This document shows positions 1-8,515 of a stretch of DNA of 64,000 nt, piece by piece; the first letter of the stretch is position 1, and every line of letters starts with the position of its first letter. The stretch is from Thalassotalea hakodatensis. GTDB lineage: Bacteria; Pseudomonadota; Gammaproteobacteria; Enterobacterales; Alteromonadaceae. Location of the stretch: assembly GCF_030295995.1 (NCBI RefSeq), contig NZ_AP027365.1, positions 3,876,066-3,940,065 of the forward strand, read 5' to 3'. Under the pieces are notes generated by a model. That model saw nothing but the letters and a program-made list of their open reading frames with translations, searched no databases and was not told the origin of the DNA. The position numbers and the translations under genes were made by a program.

Positions 1-2
1 AT

Positions 3-164
3 TATGGTGAGCAAGAAGCAAGTATGCTGGAAAAAATAGCGATGGTAAAAATGCAGCTTCAACAAGGAAGAGCCGTTTTGGTTTATTCTGAGCTACACCA
101 GAACGTTAACATTTTACCGGCAAAACAGTTTAATAAGGTACCTTCTTCATCCGATGATTATTAA
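3..164 (+). CDS. C-terminal end of an unidentified protein (truncated by window edge)
   Basis: An open frame enters from the left edge and stops at TAA 162-164, giving 53 C-terminal residues. The visible part is hydrophilic, has a helical Met/Gln/Lys-rich stretch, and ends SSSDDY. I do not recognise the family and the start lies outside the window. It is convergent with the yceI-like gene. An inverted repeat (175-215) lies between them. Confidence 0.55.
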   Translation, partial: YGEQEASMLEKIAMVKMQLQQGRAVLVYSELHQNVNILPAKQFNKVPSSSDDY

Positions 165-174
165 ATCGCTAGCT

Positions 175-215
175 GGGATTAGTTAGACACGTCAATACCA
201 TCCATCACTAATCCC
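175..215. terminator. Inverted repeat between convergent genes, possible terminator
   Basis: GGGATTAGT at 175-183 is perfectly complementary to ACTAATCCC at 207-215, with a 23-nt loop. It sits between two convergent genes, the usual place for a bidirectional terminator, but there is no clear T-tract and the loop is long, so termination activity is uncertain. Confidence 0.3.
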
Positions 216-225
216 CAAGTTTGAC

Positions 226-795
226 CTATCGAGTAAAGCTTAAGGTAAATACAACCGGTACAGTATGACTTATACTTGGTAAGCCTGCTAATTCTTGCAA
301 TTTATTAATGCCTTTTACAAGGGCAAAATCTTGCGCTTTAATCAAAATAGGCGCTACGCTTGTGACCACAACTTTATTTTTCGCTAAACGGCTAACATTC
401 ACCTGTGCATTAATAGTTTGTTTATTATCATGTAACGTCATTTCACCTGTTAAGGTTAACGGTTTGATCTCGCCCATTTTCAGCTTCGAGAGAAATTCAG
501 GCGATATTTTGCTAGTAAACGTTGCCTTGGGAAACATTTTCGTCGCAAATAAATGCTCTCCCATACGTTGATCACGTATCGGTATATTGGTATTGACGCT
601 CGCGAGATCAATAGTTAACTCAACATCACCTTTATTTGAAATTTTGGCAGTCAGTGCGCTAAATGTGTGATTTTCAGCAATATGTTCTTTTTTAATCGAA
701 GTAAAAACTAACGATGATTCATCAGTATTTAGCTGCCAATTAGCCATCGCGGGAAACATCAGTAAACTCGCTAATACGGTAATTATTTTTTTCAT
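226..795 (-). CDS. YceI-family exported protein (lipocalin-like, polyisoprenoid-binding family)
   Basis: This 189-aa protein begins with a signal peptide (MKKIITVLASLLMFPAMA) and is followed by a YceI-like beta-barrel sequence with the typical opening WQLNTDESSLVFTSIKKEH. YceI proteins are periplasmic and bind isoprenoid-type lipids; the physiological role is generally unclear. I chose ATG 795 because AAGGA lies 9 nt upstream; ATG 801 would be only 3 nt from it. A longer frame to 858 would overlap cysQ and put a hydrophilic extension before the signal peptide. It lies 23 nt downstream of cysQ on the same strand and is probably co-transcribed. Confidence 0.85.
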   Translation of the reverse strand: MKKIITVLASLLMFPAMANWQLNTDESSLVFTSIKKEHIAENHTFSALTAKISNKGDVELTIDLASVNTNIPIRDQRMGEHLFATKMFPKATFTSKISPEFLSKLKMGEIKPLTLTGEMTLHDNKQTINAQVNVSRLAKNKVVVTSVAPILIKAQDFALVKGINKLQELAGLPSISHTVPVVFTLSFTR

Positions 796-818
796 ATACA
801 TAAATCCTTCTTGGTAAA

Positions 819-1637
819 TTATCGGCGTGCTTGATGTGGAATAATCACATCTTGCCATGGAATGTCGTTCGACCCCAATGAGATGAAGTCAGGATTTAAC
901 AAGCTATCTCGTCTGTTATAAGACAAGGGGTTAAATTCACTATCAAGAATAGTACCACCCGCTTGCTCTAAAATACATTGGCTGGCTCCTGTATCCCATT
1001 CACCTGTTGGGCCAATTCTTAAGTAACAGTCTGCACCACCTTCAGCTATCAAACAATTTTTTAATGAGCAACTTCCCAATGCAATATGTTGGTATGAAAA
1101 GTCATCGCGTAGATATTGCCCCATGACATTTAATTTTTGTCGACGACTTACCGCCACTTTGATTTCACGCTCATCATCGTACCGTGCCACATTAATTTTT
1201 TCAGTACCCTTTACCTGTTCTTTATAAGCACCTGCCCCTTTTTGCCCAAAATAAGTCATTCGGTGATCGGGCGCGTGAATAACACCGATAACAGGTTTAC
1301 CTTGTTCAATAAGAGCAACATTTACTGCAAAGTCGCCACTTCCGATAATAAATTCACCCGTACCATCAATCGGATCAAGCAACCAATAACGGTTCCAGCC
1401 TTTACGTTTATCAAAGGGTAATGCGCCAACTTCTTCAGAGATGATAGGAATGTTAGGTGTTAATCTTGATAGTTCAGCCATCAGTACATCATTCGCTGCA
1501 ATATCGGCACTTGTTACCGGGCTATTATCTTTTTTCATTTCGGCAGTGAAATCACCTCGAGTATAATGTTTAAGCACTTCTACTCCAGCTTTTTTGCTAC
1601 TATCAATGGCAATTGCTAATAGTGATTCTAAATTCAT
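819..1637 (-). CDS. cysQ: 3'(2'),5'-bisphosphate nucleotidase CysQ
   Basis: This 272-aa member of the inositol monophosphatase superfamily should hydrolyse PAP (3'-phosphoadenosine 5'-phosphate) to AMP during sulfate assimilation. The Mg-binding residues are visible: SEE at 68-70, DPIDGTGEF at 88-96, and the distal WDTGAS motif near residue 215. Length matches E. coli CysQ. Its start overlaps the nudE stop by 4 nt (ATGA), so the two are translationally coupled. CysQ followed by NudE is a known arrangement in gammaproteobacteria. Confidence 0.93.
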   Translation of the reverse strand: MNLESLLAIAIDSSKKAGVEVLKHYTRGDFTAEMKKDNSPVTSADIAANDVLMAELSRLTPNIPIISEEVGALPFDKRKGWNRYWLLDPIDGTGEFIIGSGDFAVNVALIEQGKPVIGVIHAPDHRMTYFGQKGAGAYKEQVKGTEKINVARYDDEREIKVAVSRRQKLNVMGQYLRDDFSYQHIALGSCSLKNCLIAEGGADCYLRIGPTGEWDTGASQCILEQAGGTILDSEFNPLSYNRRDSLLNPDFISLGSNDIPWQDVIIPHQARR

Positions 1638-2191
1638 CCACCATTCCTTAATTTATCAACGAGTAACATGAGTGCCGCAATACTACGAGCCTCATTGAAA
1701 TCTTCACGTGCGAGTAAATTACCATAATCGTCAACAGGCCAATGTATTAATTCCATCGGTTCGGGTTCATCACCAGGTAACGTTTGCGGATATAAGTCTT
1801 TAGCAATAAATATTTCCATCGTACCGCCAAAGAAAGCCGGTGCCATTGCAACGGTATGCAAAGGTATCAACTGCTTAGCGCCAAACCCCACTTCTTCTTT
1901 TAATTCACGATTAGCAGCTTCTATGGCTGTTTCACCCGGATCAATTAACCCCTTTGGAAAACCAAGTTCATAGCTGTGAGTGCCGGCACAATATTCTTTA
2001 ACTAATAATAAACAGTTATCTTTAGTCAGTGACACTATCATCACTGAGCCTCGCCCAGCACCTTCCATTCGTTCATAAACTCTTTCTGCTCCGTTACTAA
2101 AGGTCAGTTCTAACTGCTCTATAGAAAAGAGTAAACTTTTGGCGATTGACGTACGTTTATTAATGTTTGGCAGTTGTTTATTTTTTGACAT
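1634..2191 (-). CDS. nudE: ADP compounds hydrolase NudE (Nudix)
   Basis: A 185-aa Nudix hydrolase active on ADP-ribose, NADH and Ap3A-type substrates. A complete Nudix box spans residues 81-103 (GLIDPGET...REL.EE.GF), and the segments THSYELGFPKGLIDPGE and GDEPEPMEL resemble E. coli NudE closely. I prefer ATG 2191 (MSKNKQ); the frame also has an upstream GTG at 2197. It is divergent from yrfG, with an 87-nt shared promoter region. Confidence 0.93.
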   Translation of the reverse strand: MSKNKQLPNINKRTSIAKSLLFSIEQLELTFSNGAERVYERMEGAGRGSVMIVSLTKDNCLLLVKEYCAGTHSYELGFPKGLIDPGETAIEAANRELKEEVGFGAKQLIPLHTVAMAPAFFGGTMEIFIAKDLYPQTLPGDEPEPMELIHWPVDDYGNLLAREDFNEARSIAALMLLVDKLRNGG

Positions 2192-2278
2192 TATCACCAG
2201 AGTTGCCGTTATTATTTGGCAATGACCCTACAAGATTCGATATACTCCTATGATAAAGTGTTTTACTAGGAAAAATCT

Positions 2279-2956
2279 ATGATAGATTGGTCAAAAATAT
2301 CTACTGTGTTGTTAGATATGGACGGGACGATATTAGATCTGCACTATGACAACCATTTTTGGTTAACACATTTGCCTAAACGCATCAGTGAACAACAAAA
2401 TATTAGTGTAGAAGAAGCAAAAAATTCGATGCTGGCTCATTACGAAAGAGTATCAGGAACGCTTTCTTGGTATTGCATTGACTATTGGGCAGAGCAAACC
2501 AATATGCCAATCAGTGAATTAAAACGCGAAGTTCAGCATTTGATTAACCTTCGTGAAGATGCACACGACTTTCTTACTGCACTTAAACAAACGGGTCGAG
2601 AAGTTATATTAGTAACGAACGCTCATCCTGATAGCCTTGCCCTTAAAATAGAGCGTACGCAACTAGACAGATACTTTGATACGCTATATTCAACACATGA
2701 ATTTGGTGTCACTAAAGAATCACAATCTTTATGGCAAAAATTACAAGCTAAACAACACTTTGATGTAAATACCACGTTATTTGTTGATGACAGCTTACCG
2801 ATACTCATGTCAGCACAAACATTTGGAATTAAACATATACTCGCAGTGGCAAATCCCGATAGCAAACAACCCGTCAAAAACATTGTTGAATTTCCCGCCG
2901 TAACTGACTATCGCACCATGCTTAGCGATATTTACGATACTCCGGTAGTTCGTTAA
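2279..2956 (+). CDS. yrfG: GMP/IMP nucleotidase YrfG (HAD superfamily)
   Basis: A 225-aa haloacid-dehalogenase phosphatase with motif I LLDMDGT (nucleophile D13, acid D15), motif II VTNAH near 118-122 and motif III DDSLPIL near 169. Length and the opening DMDGTILDLHYDNHFW match YrfG of E. coli, which dephosphorylates purine nucleotides. Next to nudE as in E. coli. It is convergent with gspN, whose stop is only 3 nt away. Confidence 0.9.
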   Translation: MIDWSKISTVLLDMDGTILDLHYDNHFWLTHLPKRISEQQNISVEEAKNSMLAHYERVSGTLSWYCIDYWAEQTNMPISELKREVQHLINLREDAHDFLTALKQTGREVILVTNAHPDSLALKIERTQLDRYFDTLYSTHEFGVTKESQSLWQKLQAKQHFDVNTTLFVDDSLPILMSAQTFGIKHILAVANPDSKQPVKNIVEFPAVTDYRTMLSDIYDTPVVR

Positions 2957-2959
2957 CAA

Positions 2960-3709
2960 TTAAAAGCGCAGTGGAAAACGTCCTTGGCTATCTTTTTTAC
3001 TTACCATAGGTAAAACTTGCATAATCGCTTTGGGCGTTTTACTGGTGGGAGTTATATGCCCATTGCCATAAGCATAGCCATTTGCACCAATATTTACCGT
3101 AAAGGTTAACCCTATATCGTTATCACCGTTAACATTCAATACAGCTTCACCTTGTTGGCAACTCAGCTCACCGGTTAAATCAGCTAACGCTACTTTCTGC
3201 GATAATACGGTCACAGCAGCATTGGGCCAAGATACATTCCCCGTCAGCTGCTGACATACTGGTTTAGCCGCTTGAAATTTTTCTATCTTTATTTTGATGT
3301 GACGATGGGCTAATACTTCTACTGGTGTTGGAATTTGTTTTGCAATTAGTGCCGCTGGTAAATTCACTTCAACATGGGAAATAATTGGTTGTGAAAATAA
3401 ACCTGATGCTGAAGCAAAGCCATCTATTGGACTCAAATTAGGATCGCCAAACGTCGCATTAATTTTAGGGTTAAAGCTAAGTAATGAGAGCAAATCTACA
3501 TGAAGGTTAATTTTTTCTATTCGCGTGCCATTAATAGTAACACTCTCGATTTGTGGCTGCCAAATAGTGCCCTGTATACCAGTCACAGAGATATATGGTG
3601 GTAAAGTCACCCAGTTAGCAACAAATGCTGCAGGAAGTTTTACCAACAAAAAACATAAATAAAGAGTAATTAAACCTACTCCTAGAGTTAACCATTTTTT
3701 CACTATCAC
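2960..3709 (-). CDS. gspN: Type II secretion system protein N
   Basis: The last gene of the gsp operon; 249 aa with one N-terminal membrane anchor (about residues 8-28) and a beta-rich periplasmic domain, as in GspN (an optional T2SS component thought to sit in the periplasm). ATG overlaps the gspM stop by 4 nt. Identification rests on position after gspM, size and topology plus typical sequence such as the VEVNLPAALI segment. Confidence 0.88.
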   Translation of the reverse strand: MIVKKWLTLGVGLITLYLCFLLVKLPAAFVANWVTLPPYISVTGIQGTIWQPQIESVTINGTRIEKINLHVDLLSLLSFNPKINATFGDPNLSPIDGFASASGLFSQPIISHVEVNLPAALIAKQIPTPVEVLAHRHIKIKIEKFQAAKPVCQQLTGNVSWPNAAVTVLSQKVALADLTGELSCQQGEAVLNVNGDNDIGLTFTVNIGANGYAYGNGHITPTSKTPKAIMQVLPMVSKKDSQGRFPLRF

Positions 3710-4173
3710 CTTCCCAACTGTAAACGTTTGACCGTTACACTTCCTGAAACACTGTCTTGGCTAATATCTATATTGATCACTTTCACACCATGGTCTTTCG
3801 ATAAACGTGCCAACCACGTTAATAATTCATTAAAGTTAATGTTATCAACCCAAACCAGTACACCATCTGATTGTGGCTGTAACCGAGCGATTACTATTTG
3901 TGCTTGTTGAGCGCTACGATTAACAATACTGGCTAAACTGGCATTATTTGCACTCGCCGGCTTTGTTTGTTGGTATTGTGCAAGACGATCAGTTTCTTCT
4001 TCAACCCAAGATAGCAGGGCCTGTTGACGTTCAAGTTTTTGCTCAGCTTTGCTCACACCATTCGTTAAGGGTTGCCACACTAATTGATAAAAAACAAAAA
4101 CACAAAAAACAGAACCTAAGGCTGCAACAAGCCGTTGCTCTCTTAGTTGTAAATTCACCCACCAATCTTTCAT
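3706..4173 (-). CDS. gspM: Type II secretion system protein M
   Basis: 155 aa with an N-terminal transmembrane helix (about residues 15-33, after MKDWWVNLQLREQRLV) and a small periplasmic ferredoxin-like domain, the standard GspM architecture. GspM binds GspL in the inner-membrane assembly platform. The opening W-x-N-L-xx-RE-xx-L is typical. Its start overlaps gspL by 4 nt. Confidence 0.92.
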   Translation of the reverse strand: MKDWWVNLQLREQRLVAALGSVFCVFVFYQLVWQPLTNGVSKAEQKLERQQALLSWVEEETDRLAQYQQTKPASANNASLASIVNRSAQQAQIVIARLQPQSDGVLVWVDNINFNELLTWLARLSKDHGVKVINIDISQDSVSGSVTVKRLQLGR

Positions 4174-5390
4174 GAGTTTCCTCCGCTTTTTGCTTTAATG
4201 CTAATAGCACCTGTAACCGTGGTTCCTTGATTATTTAACGCACCTTGTGAAACCGTAAAGTTAGGTGTTAAAGCAGTATTAAATTTTTCAAAGTCTTGAT
4301 AGCCTTTTGCCGTTGCTTGCATACGTAACTCTTTGCGTTTTCCGTCATACCTCAAGTTTTCAGGCTTTAATGTAGGCACTTGTGCAAATACTGGTTGAAG
4401 TTTCATCAACAATGCGAGAAAGTCGCCGTTGTTGTCAACGCCTTGAATAGTTGAAAGCTGTCTGCGCAATTGCGACTTCACCGTGGCAATACGTACACGT
4501 TGTGTTTGAGGGAAAGCGTGTTTGTAACGTTCAATAACTTTTGTTTCTACTGCTGCAATCTGGGAGTTTAACTGCATTAAAGTGATCGCTTTGCCTGCGA
4601 TATTCAACACTAACGCCAGTAATGCTATACCCGCTACCAACCCCCATGTTTTAGCCAATGAAGAGCGCTCTTTCTTAGCAGCATATTCTCCTTGCAGCAT
4701 GGTAAAACTTCGCGTATCCAAATGCTGCGCCATTAATGCTAACGGCAACTCTTCTGGAAGATAATTAATGTCTATATTATCCGCTTGATGCGCTATGGGA
4801 GAAAAAGCATCAATAGCAATATCATCATCTGCATTTAACCAAATACCAAGCATGTGTGGCCATAACGACTCATCAAGGGTGCAACCTTGCCATTGTCCCT
4901 TTCTAATGATCACTTGATTATCTATTGCAATCATTTGCCATCTTTCATCAGCTGGAGGCATTGCTAACACTTCAGGAATCACAAAATCAGCCTGGATAGA
5001 GGCGGTAGCTAACTGCGCTAGCCAATGGGTCATTTTATATTTTTCTACGAATGCTAATGGACAATTTCCTTCTGCTGTAGAAAAGTTTGCATAAGCAAAA
5101 AACAATGAATCAACATCTTGCGCAACATCATCCTCTATCACGAAAGGCGCAGCTAGTTGCACTGCTTTTTTCGATTTCGCCGGCACATTCAGTAGTTTAA
5201 GTGTTACATCACTACTGGGTAATATCACGACGACTTCTCGGTGCGCTGCTTTTGTGCTTAACTCACTTAAATGAGAAATAGTTGCAAGTTCACCGCTTGC
5301 AATAATATGTTCTTCAGACTTCGACCAAACCAACCAATGCACTTTGTCGGTATCTTGGCTCGCAAGTCGTATTATTAATTGTTCTGCCAT
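4170..5390 (-). CDS. gspL: Type II secretion system protein L
   Basis: 406 aa: cytoplasmic actin-like domain (about 1-245) that contacts the GspE ATPase, one transmembrane helix (about 250-270) and a periplasmic ferredoxin-like domain. ATG 5390 shares one base with the gspK stop (TGATG); a TTG one codon upstream is less likely. Tight spacing with gspM and gspK supports co-translation. Confidence 0.92.
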   Translation of the reverse strand: MAEQLIIRLASQDTDKVHWLVWSKSEEHIIASGELATISHLSELSTKAAHREVVVILPSSDVTLKLLNVPAKSKKAVQLAAPFVIEDDVAQDVDSLFFAYANFSTAEGNCPLAFVEKYKMTHWLAQLATASIQADFVIPEVLAMPPADERWQMIAIDNQVIIRKGQWQGCTLDESLWPHMLGIWLNADDDIAIDAFSPIAHQADNIDINYLPEELPLALMAQHLDTRSFTMLQGEYAAKKERSSLAKTWGLVAGIALLALVLNIAGKAITLMQLNSQIAAVETKVIERYKHAFPQTQRVRIATVKSQLRRQLSTIQGVDNNGDFLALLMKLQPVFAQVPTLKPENLRYDGKRKELRMQATAKGYQDFEKFNTALTPNFTVSQGALNNQGTTVTGAISIKAKSGGNS

Positions 5391-6364
5391 CAATCACGTC
5401 CTATCGTGCGACTAATCACGTTTATTTGATTGTCTTCATTTACTTGCATCATTGATTGTAGATAAAAGTAACTTTGGTTAAATGTTGCTACAGCGCTTAG
5501 TGTAAAGTATTGGCTGTCAACTACAAACTGTTGTTTCTGTGCTTCGGTTATCTTTAATTTATTCACTTCAGGTAAATTGAAAAAAGCATCAATATTGTCA
5601 AAGCCATTAATATCTCTTGCCGATAAAATCTGTTGAGCTTCACTTTTCGAAATGTCGAGCAAAGCTTGCAATAGCTCGGGTTGTTCAGCTGATACAGTAT
5701 TAATATTAATTTGGTGTAAATTGGTATTAGGTATTACACAAACATAAGGCTTTACGGCAGTGATAACCTCTTTAGTAAAGTGCTCTATAACTCGCAATTC
5801 ATTCACGCTGGCAAGATAATAATTCGCTGGTAAATACGGAAATTCTTTTGCCGAATAATCGTTATCTTCTGCACCACCAGCACTAACAATACTGGTATCA
5901 CTGTCTAACCAATCTGATAGCGCATCTGCCATATATTCCGCAGAAAACACATCAACCCCTTCAATATTCAACGCAATAATCAGCGCTTCAAATGCTGCAC
6001 GCGCTGGAGTTTTTTCACGCGAAGTGTTTTCTGTTACTCGAAGCGCGTTTAAATTTAAACAGGCCTGTAAATCTGAAATTTCTCCAGTAATTTCACCGTA
6101 ATCAACAGGATAAGTACTTTCTTCTTGTGCCCAAATTTGCGCTAACGTTGTTTTATCTGGAGACTCTTCAAAGCTGGTTTTTAATACTCTTTTAGCAAAA
6201 GCTTCTGCCCCCATTGCATACCAATAAGCTTGTTGATTAAAACTTACATTGGTAGATTTTTTTACTGCAATCTGTACTTTAGCCAGCATGTGCGTGGCTA
6301 TGGTCGCAGCGAGTGCTACCACCAACATTACAGTGATCAGAGCAATACCTTTGTTTAACTTCAT
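5390..6364 (-). CDS. gspK: Type II secretion minor pseudopilin K
   Basis: 324 aa. An N-terminal prepilin segment KG/IALITVMLVVALAATIA precedes a large globular domain, which is the hallmark of GspK, the biggest minor pseudopilin that caps the pseudopilus tip. The residue after the cleavage glycine is Ile and there is no Glu5, as is normal for GspK. The ATGA overlap with gspJ indicates coupling. Confidence 0.93.
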   Translation of the reverse strand: MKLNKGIALITVMLVVALAATIATHMLAKVQIAVKKSTNVSFNQQAYWYAMGAEAFAKRVLKTSFEESPDKTTLAQIWAQEESTYPVDYGEITGEISDLQACLNLNALRVTENTSREKTPARAAFEALIIALNIEGVDVFSAEYMADALSDWLDSDTSIVSAGGAEDNDYSAKEFPYLPANYYLASVNELRVIEHFTKEVITAVKPYVCVIPNTNLHQININTVSAEQPELLQALLDISKSEAQQILSARDINGFDNIDAFFNLPEVNKLKITEAQKQQFVVDSQYFTLSAVATFNQSYFYLQSMMQVNEDNQINVISRTIGRD

Positions 6365-7044
6365 TGAGCAGCCCTTTGAGGACCATCAATGACTGCTTGT
6401 CCGTTTTCGGTACCTGTTGTTGCATTACTGTCATTGTTAAAGGGTTCAGCAATTATGAGAAATTTGCGTGTTAATTCGCCTAAATCTTCCGTGTCGATAA
6501 TAAGTGCGATAGCCTCAGGCCATTGGTTTTCAATTAAGCTTTCTCGCCACTTTTTATCAACAAAAAACTGCACTTTAAAATCTGTTACGTCTTTAATAAG
6601 GGGTCTGATGATGGGCTCTTCACCAATCACAGGATCAACAAAATTAAAATGCATACGCTCTAATGTATTCTCTTGAATACGATAAGCAATAGGTTGCATG
6701 TCTGAGCGAGGTAAGATTAAATTAGGGTTGCTCCAGCCACCTCGAACAAATGCAATTGCCTGTTCACTTAACATCAGATCGCCATTATCAACATAAAAAA
6801 AGCCTGTTTGTGGCGCTTCACCTTCAACGCGAACTGAACGTCTAACAATTTGCAATAAATCTCGTTCGATGATGAGCCATGCCCGTTGTATTTCATTAAG
6901 CCTATTTTGCTTTTGCTCCGCACCTTCTTTTGTGCGAAGCACGCCATCTAAGATACTAAAACTAGCAATACTAATTACCGCAAAAATTGCTGTCGCTAAT
7001 AACACTTCAATTAAAGTAAAACCACCAAGGCCACGTTGTTTCAT
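6361..7044 (-). CDS. gspJ: Type II secretion minor pseudopilin J
   Basis: 227 aa with a classic class III signal peptide: MKQRGLGG/FTLIEVLLATAIFA, Glu at +5 and a hydrophobic helix. The downstream pattern (RAWLIIERDLLQIVRRSVR) is typical of GspJ. It joins GspI and GspK at the pseudopilus tip. Its ATG starts on the base after or at the gspI stop. Confidence 0.94.
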   Translation of the reverse strand: MKQRGLGGFTLIEVLLATAIFAVISIASFSILDGVLRTKEGAEQKQNRLNEIQRAWLIIERDLLQIVRRSVRVEGEAPQTGFFYVDNGDLMLSEQAIAFVRGGWSNPNLILPRSDMQPIAYRIQENTLERMHFNFVDPVIGEEPIIRPLIKDVTDFKVQFFVDKKWRESLIENQWPEAIALIIDTEDLGELTRKFLIIAEPFNNDSNATTGTENGQAVIDGPQRAAQ

Positions 7045-7439
7045 TAACGGTTTTCCTTAGCAACGTATGTTGTCAAGCTCGCTACTGCCGACGTATCTTC
7101 TTCATCGCTACGTACTTCAATGGTAATGCTACGCATTTCCTTGTCTGCTGTCGCAACAACTTTTTGTTGCCAATGCCATTGTCTACCAGCTAAATCAACG
7201 TTGCCTTTTTTGTTCTTCGGTGGCCATTGCTCATCTAATGTAGCTTCCACCAACTGGTTAGAAGCTACCCACTGAGCCAGCATATTATTTTCGATATGAT
7301 TTAAACTTGAAAAATGCGTATCCGACGTACTTAATAACGCAACTCCTGCAAGTGCAAACACTGACAAAGCCAGCAGCACCTCAATTAAGGTAAAGCCTGT
7401 TATTTTCAGTTTTGTGCGCATCAACAAACCATTAGTCAT
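7044..7439 (-). CDS. gspI: Type II secretion minor pseudopilin I
   Basis: 131 aa with prepilin cleavage site ITG/FTLIEVLLALSVFALAG and the GspI hallmark NQLVEATL followed by a W-x-W-x-Q beta strand. Start overlaps the gspH stop by one base (TAATG). A second in-frame ATG (residue 7) would give a shorter, more usual leader (MRTKLKITG), so the exact start is open. Confidence 0.93.
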   Translation of the reverse strand: MTNGLLMRTKLKITGFTLIEVLLALSVFALAGVALLSTSDTHFSSLNHIENNMLAQWVASNQLVEATLDEQWPPKNKKGNVDLAGRQWHWQQKVVATADKEMRSITIEVRSDEEDTSAVASLTTYVAKENR

Positions 7440-8047
7440 TAGTTGTTTTGCACCTGTTCTTGCTGTTCAAGAGCAACAGGCGTGTAAAATTTGCCTATCA
7501 CATTGATGCTGAATGTTTCACTATTTTGCTCTCTTGTAGCAAAAGTTGCTTTAAAAGGAGTAATTTCACCACCCGTTAATAAATACACCTGCGGGATAAT
7601 TAGTTTTTGTTCTTTTTCAAGTGCATCTTCCATTGCTGACACTTGCTCTTCATCAGGGATGAATAATTCACGATCGACAAGCGTATTTTCTTCTGGCGCT
7701 AAGCCATCAAACGATAAGGATATAGTGATATCATCGGCTAAAGTGTAACGCTCAAATGTTTTTTCATTTGGAAGGTTCGTCCACCGAGAACCATCGTAAC
7801 CGAGAAATTGATAGCTGTTTTCTTCAACATATAACCCTATCTCAATATTATTTAATAGGCCAAAATCTGCGGCTAAATTAAACATGCCGGCAAACCTTGT
7901 AGCTTCTTCTGTTACTTGTTGTTCAGATTTATTCGAAAAGAAGTTAAGTTGTACTGCAGCAACCATAAAGCCAATCACCACAATAACCATTAATATTTCA
8001 ATTAAGGTAAAGCCTTTAATTTGAGAAGAGCGCTGCTGTACTAACAT
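7439..8047 (-). CDS. gspH: Type II secretion minor pseudopilin H
   Basis: 202 aa with prepilin site IKG/FTLIEILMVIVVIGFM and a beta-sandwich domain including LGYDGSRW, typical of GspH/FimT. It initiates assembly at the interface between the major pseudopilin GspG and the tip. It lies 20 nt after gspG in the canonical operon order. Confidence 0.93.
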   Translation of the reverse strand: MLVQQRSSQIKGFTLIEILMVIVVIGFMVAAVQLNFFSNKSEQQVTEEATRFAGMFNLAADFGLLNNIEIGLYVEENSYQFLGYDGSRWTNLPNEKTFERYTLADDITISLSFDGLAPEENTLVDRELFIPDEEQVSAMEDALEKEQKLIIPQVYLLTGGEITPFKATFATREQNSETFSINVIGKFYTPVALEQQEQVQNN

Positions 8048-8067
8048 AATATTAAAGGCTTAAGTCA

Positions 8068-8493
8068 TTATTGGTAGTCTGCAAGGTTCCAGTTACCAAT
8101 ATCATCATCAGTAGCTGCTTCACCATCTGGTCCCATAGAAAATACATCCATCTTGCCATGTTCACCTGGATTTAATAGTTGATAATCATTACCCCAAGGG
8201 TCTTGCGGTAGACGCTTGATATAACCACCTTCTTGGAACCTACGAGGAACAGGTTCAATAGTCGTTTGTTCAACGAGTGCTTCAAGCCCTTGCTCTGTTG
8301 TTGGATAATCATAATTTTGTGAACGATATAACGCTAAGGCTGACTCTAAAGAGCCAATATCAATAACCGCCTTTTGTGACCTGGCAGTATCTTGACTTCC
8401 CATTAAGTTAGGCACCACCATGCTGGCAATAATACCGATGATCACTAATACAATCATGACCTCTAATAACGTGAAACCTGAAACTTTTTTCAT
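8068..8493 (-). CDS. gspG: Type II secretion major pseudopilin G
   Basis: 141 aa, the most conserved pseudopilin. The leader MKKVSG is followed by FTLLEVMIVLVIIGIIASMVVP. The C-terminal calcium-binding region (DPWGNDYQL and SMGPDGEAATDDDIGNW) is complete. Strong upstream AAGAAGGA supports ATG 8493. It should polymerise into the pseudopilus after processing by a prepilin peptidase, which is not encoded in this operon and is presumably PilD elsewhere. Confidence 0.96.
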   Translation of the reverse strand: MKKVSGFTLLEVMIVLVIIGIIASMVVPNLMGSQDTARSQKAVIDIGSLESALALYRSQNYDYPTTEQGLEALVEQTTIEPVPRRFQEGGYIKRLPQDPWGNDYQLLNPGEHGKMDVFSMGPDGEAATDDDIGNWNLADYQ

Positions 8494-8515
8494 GAGAATT
8501 CCTTCTTAAATTTAA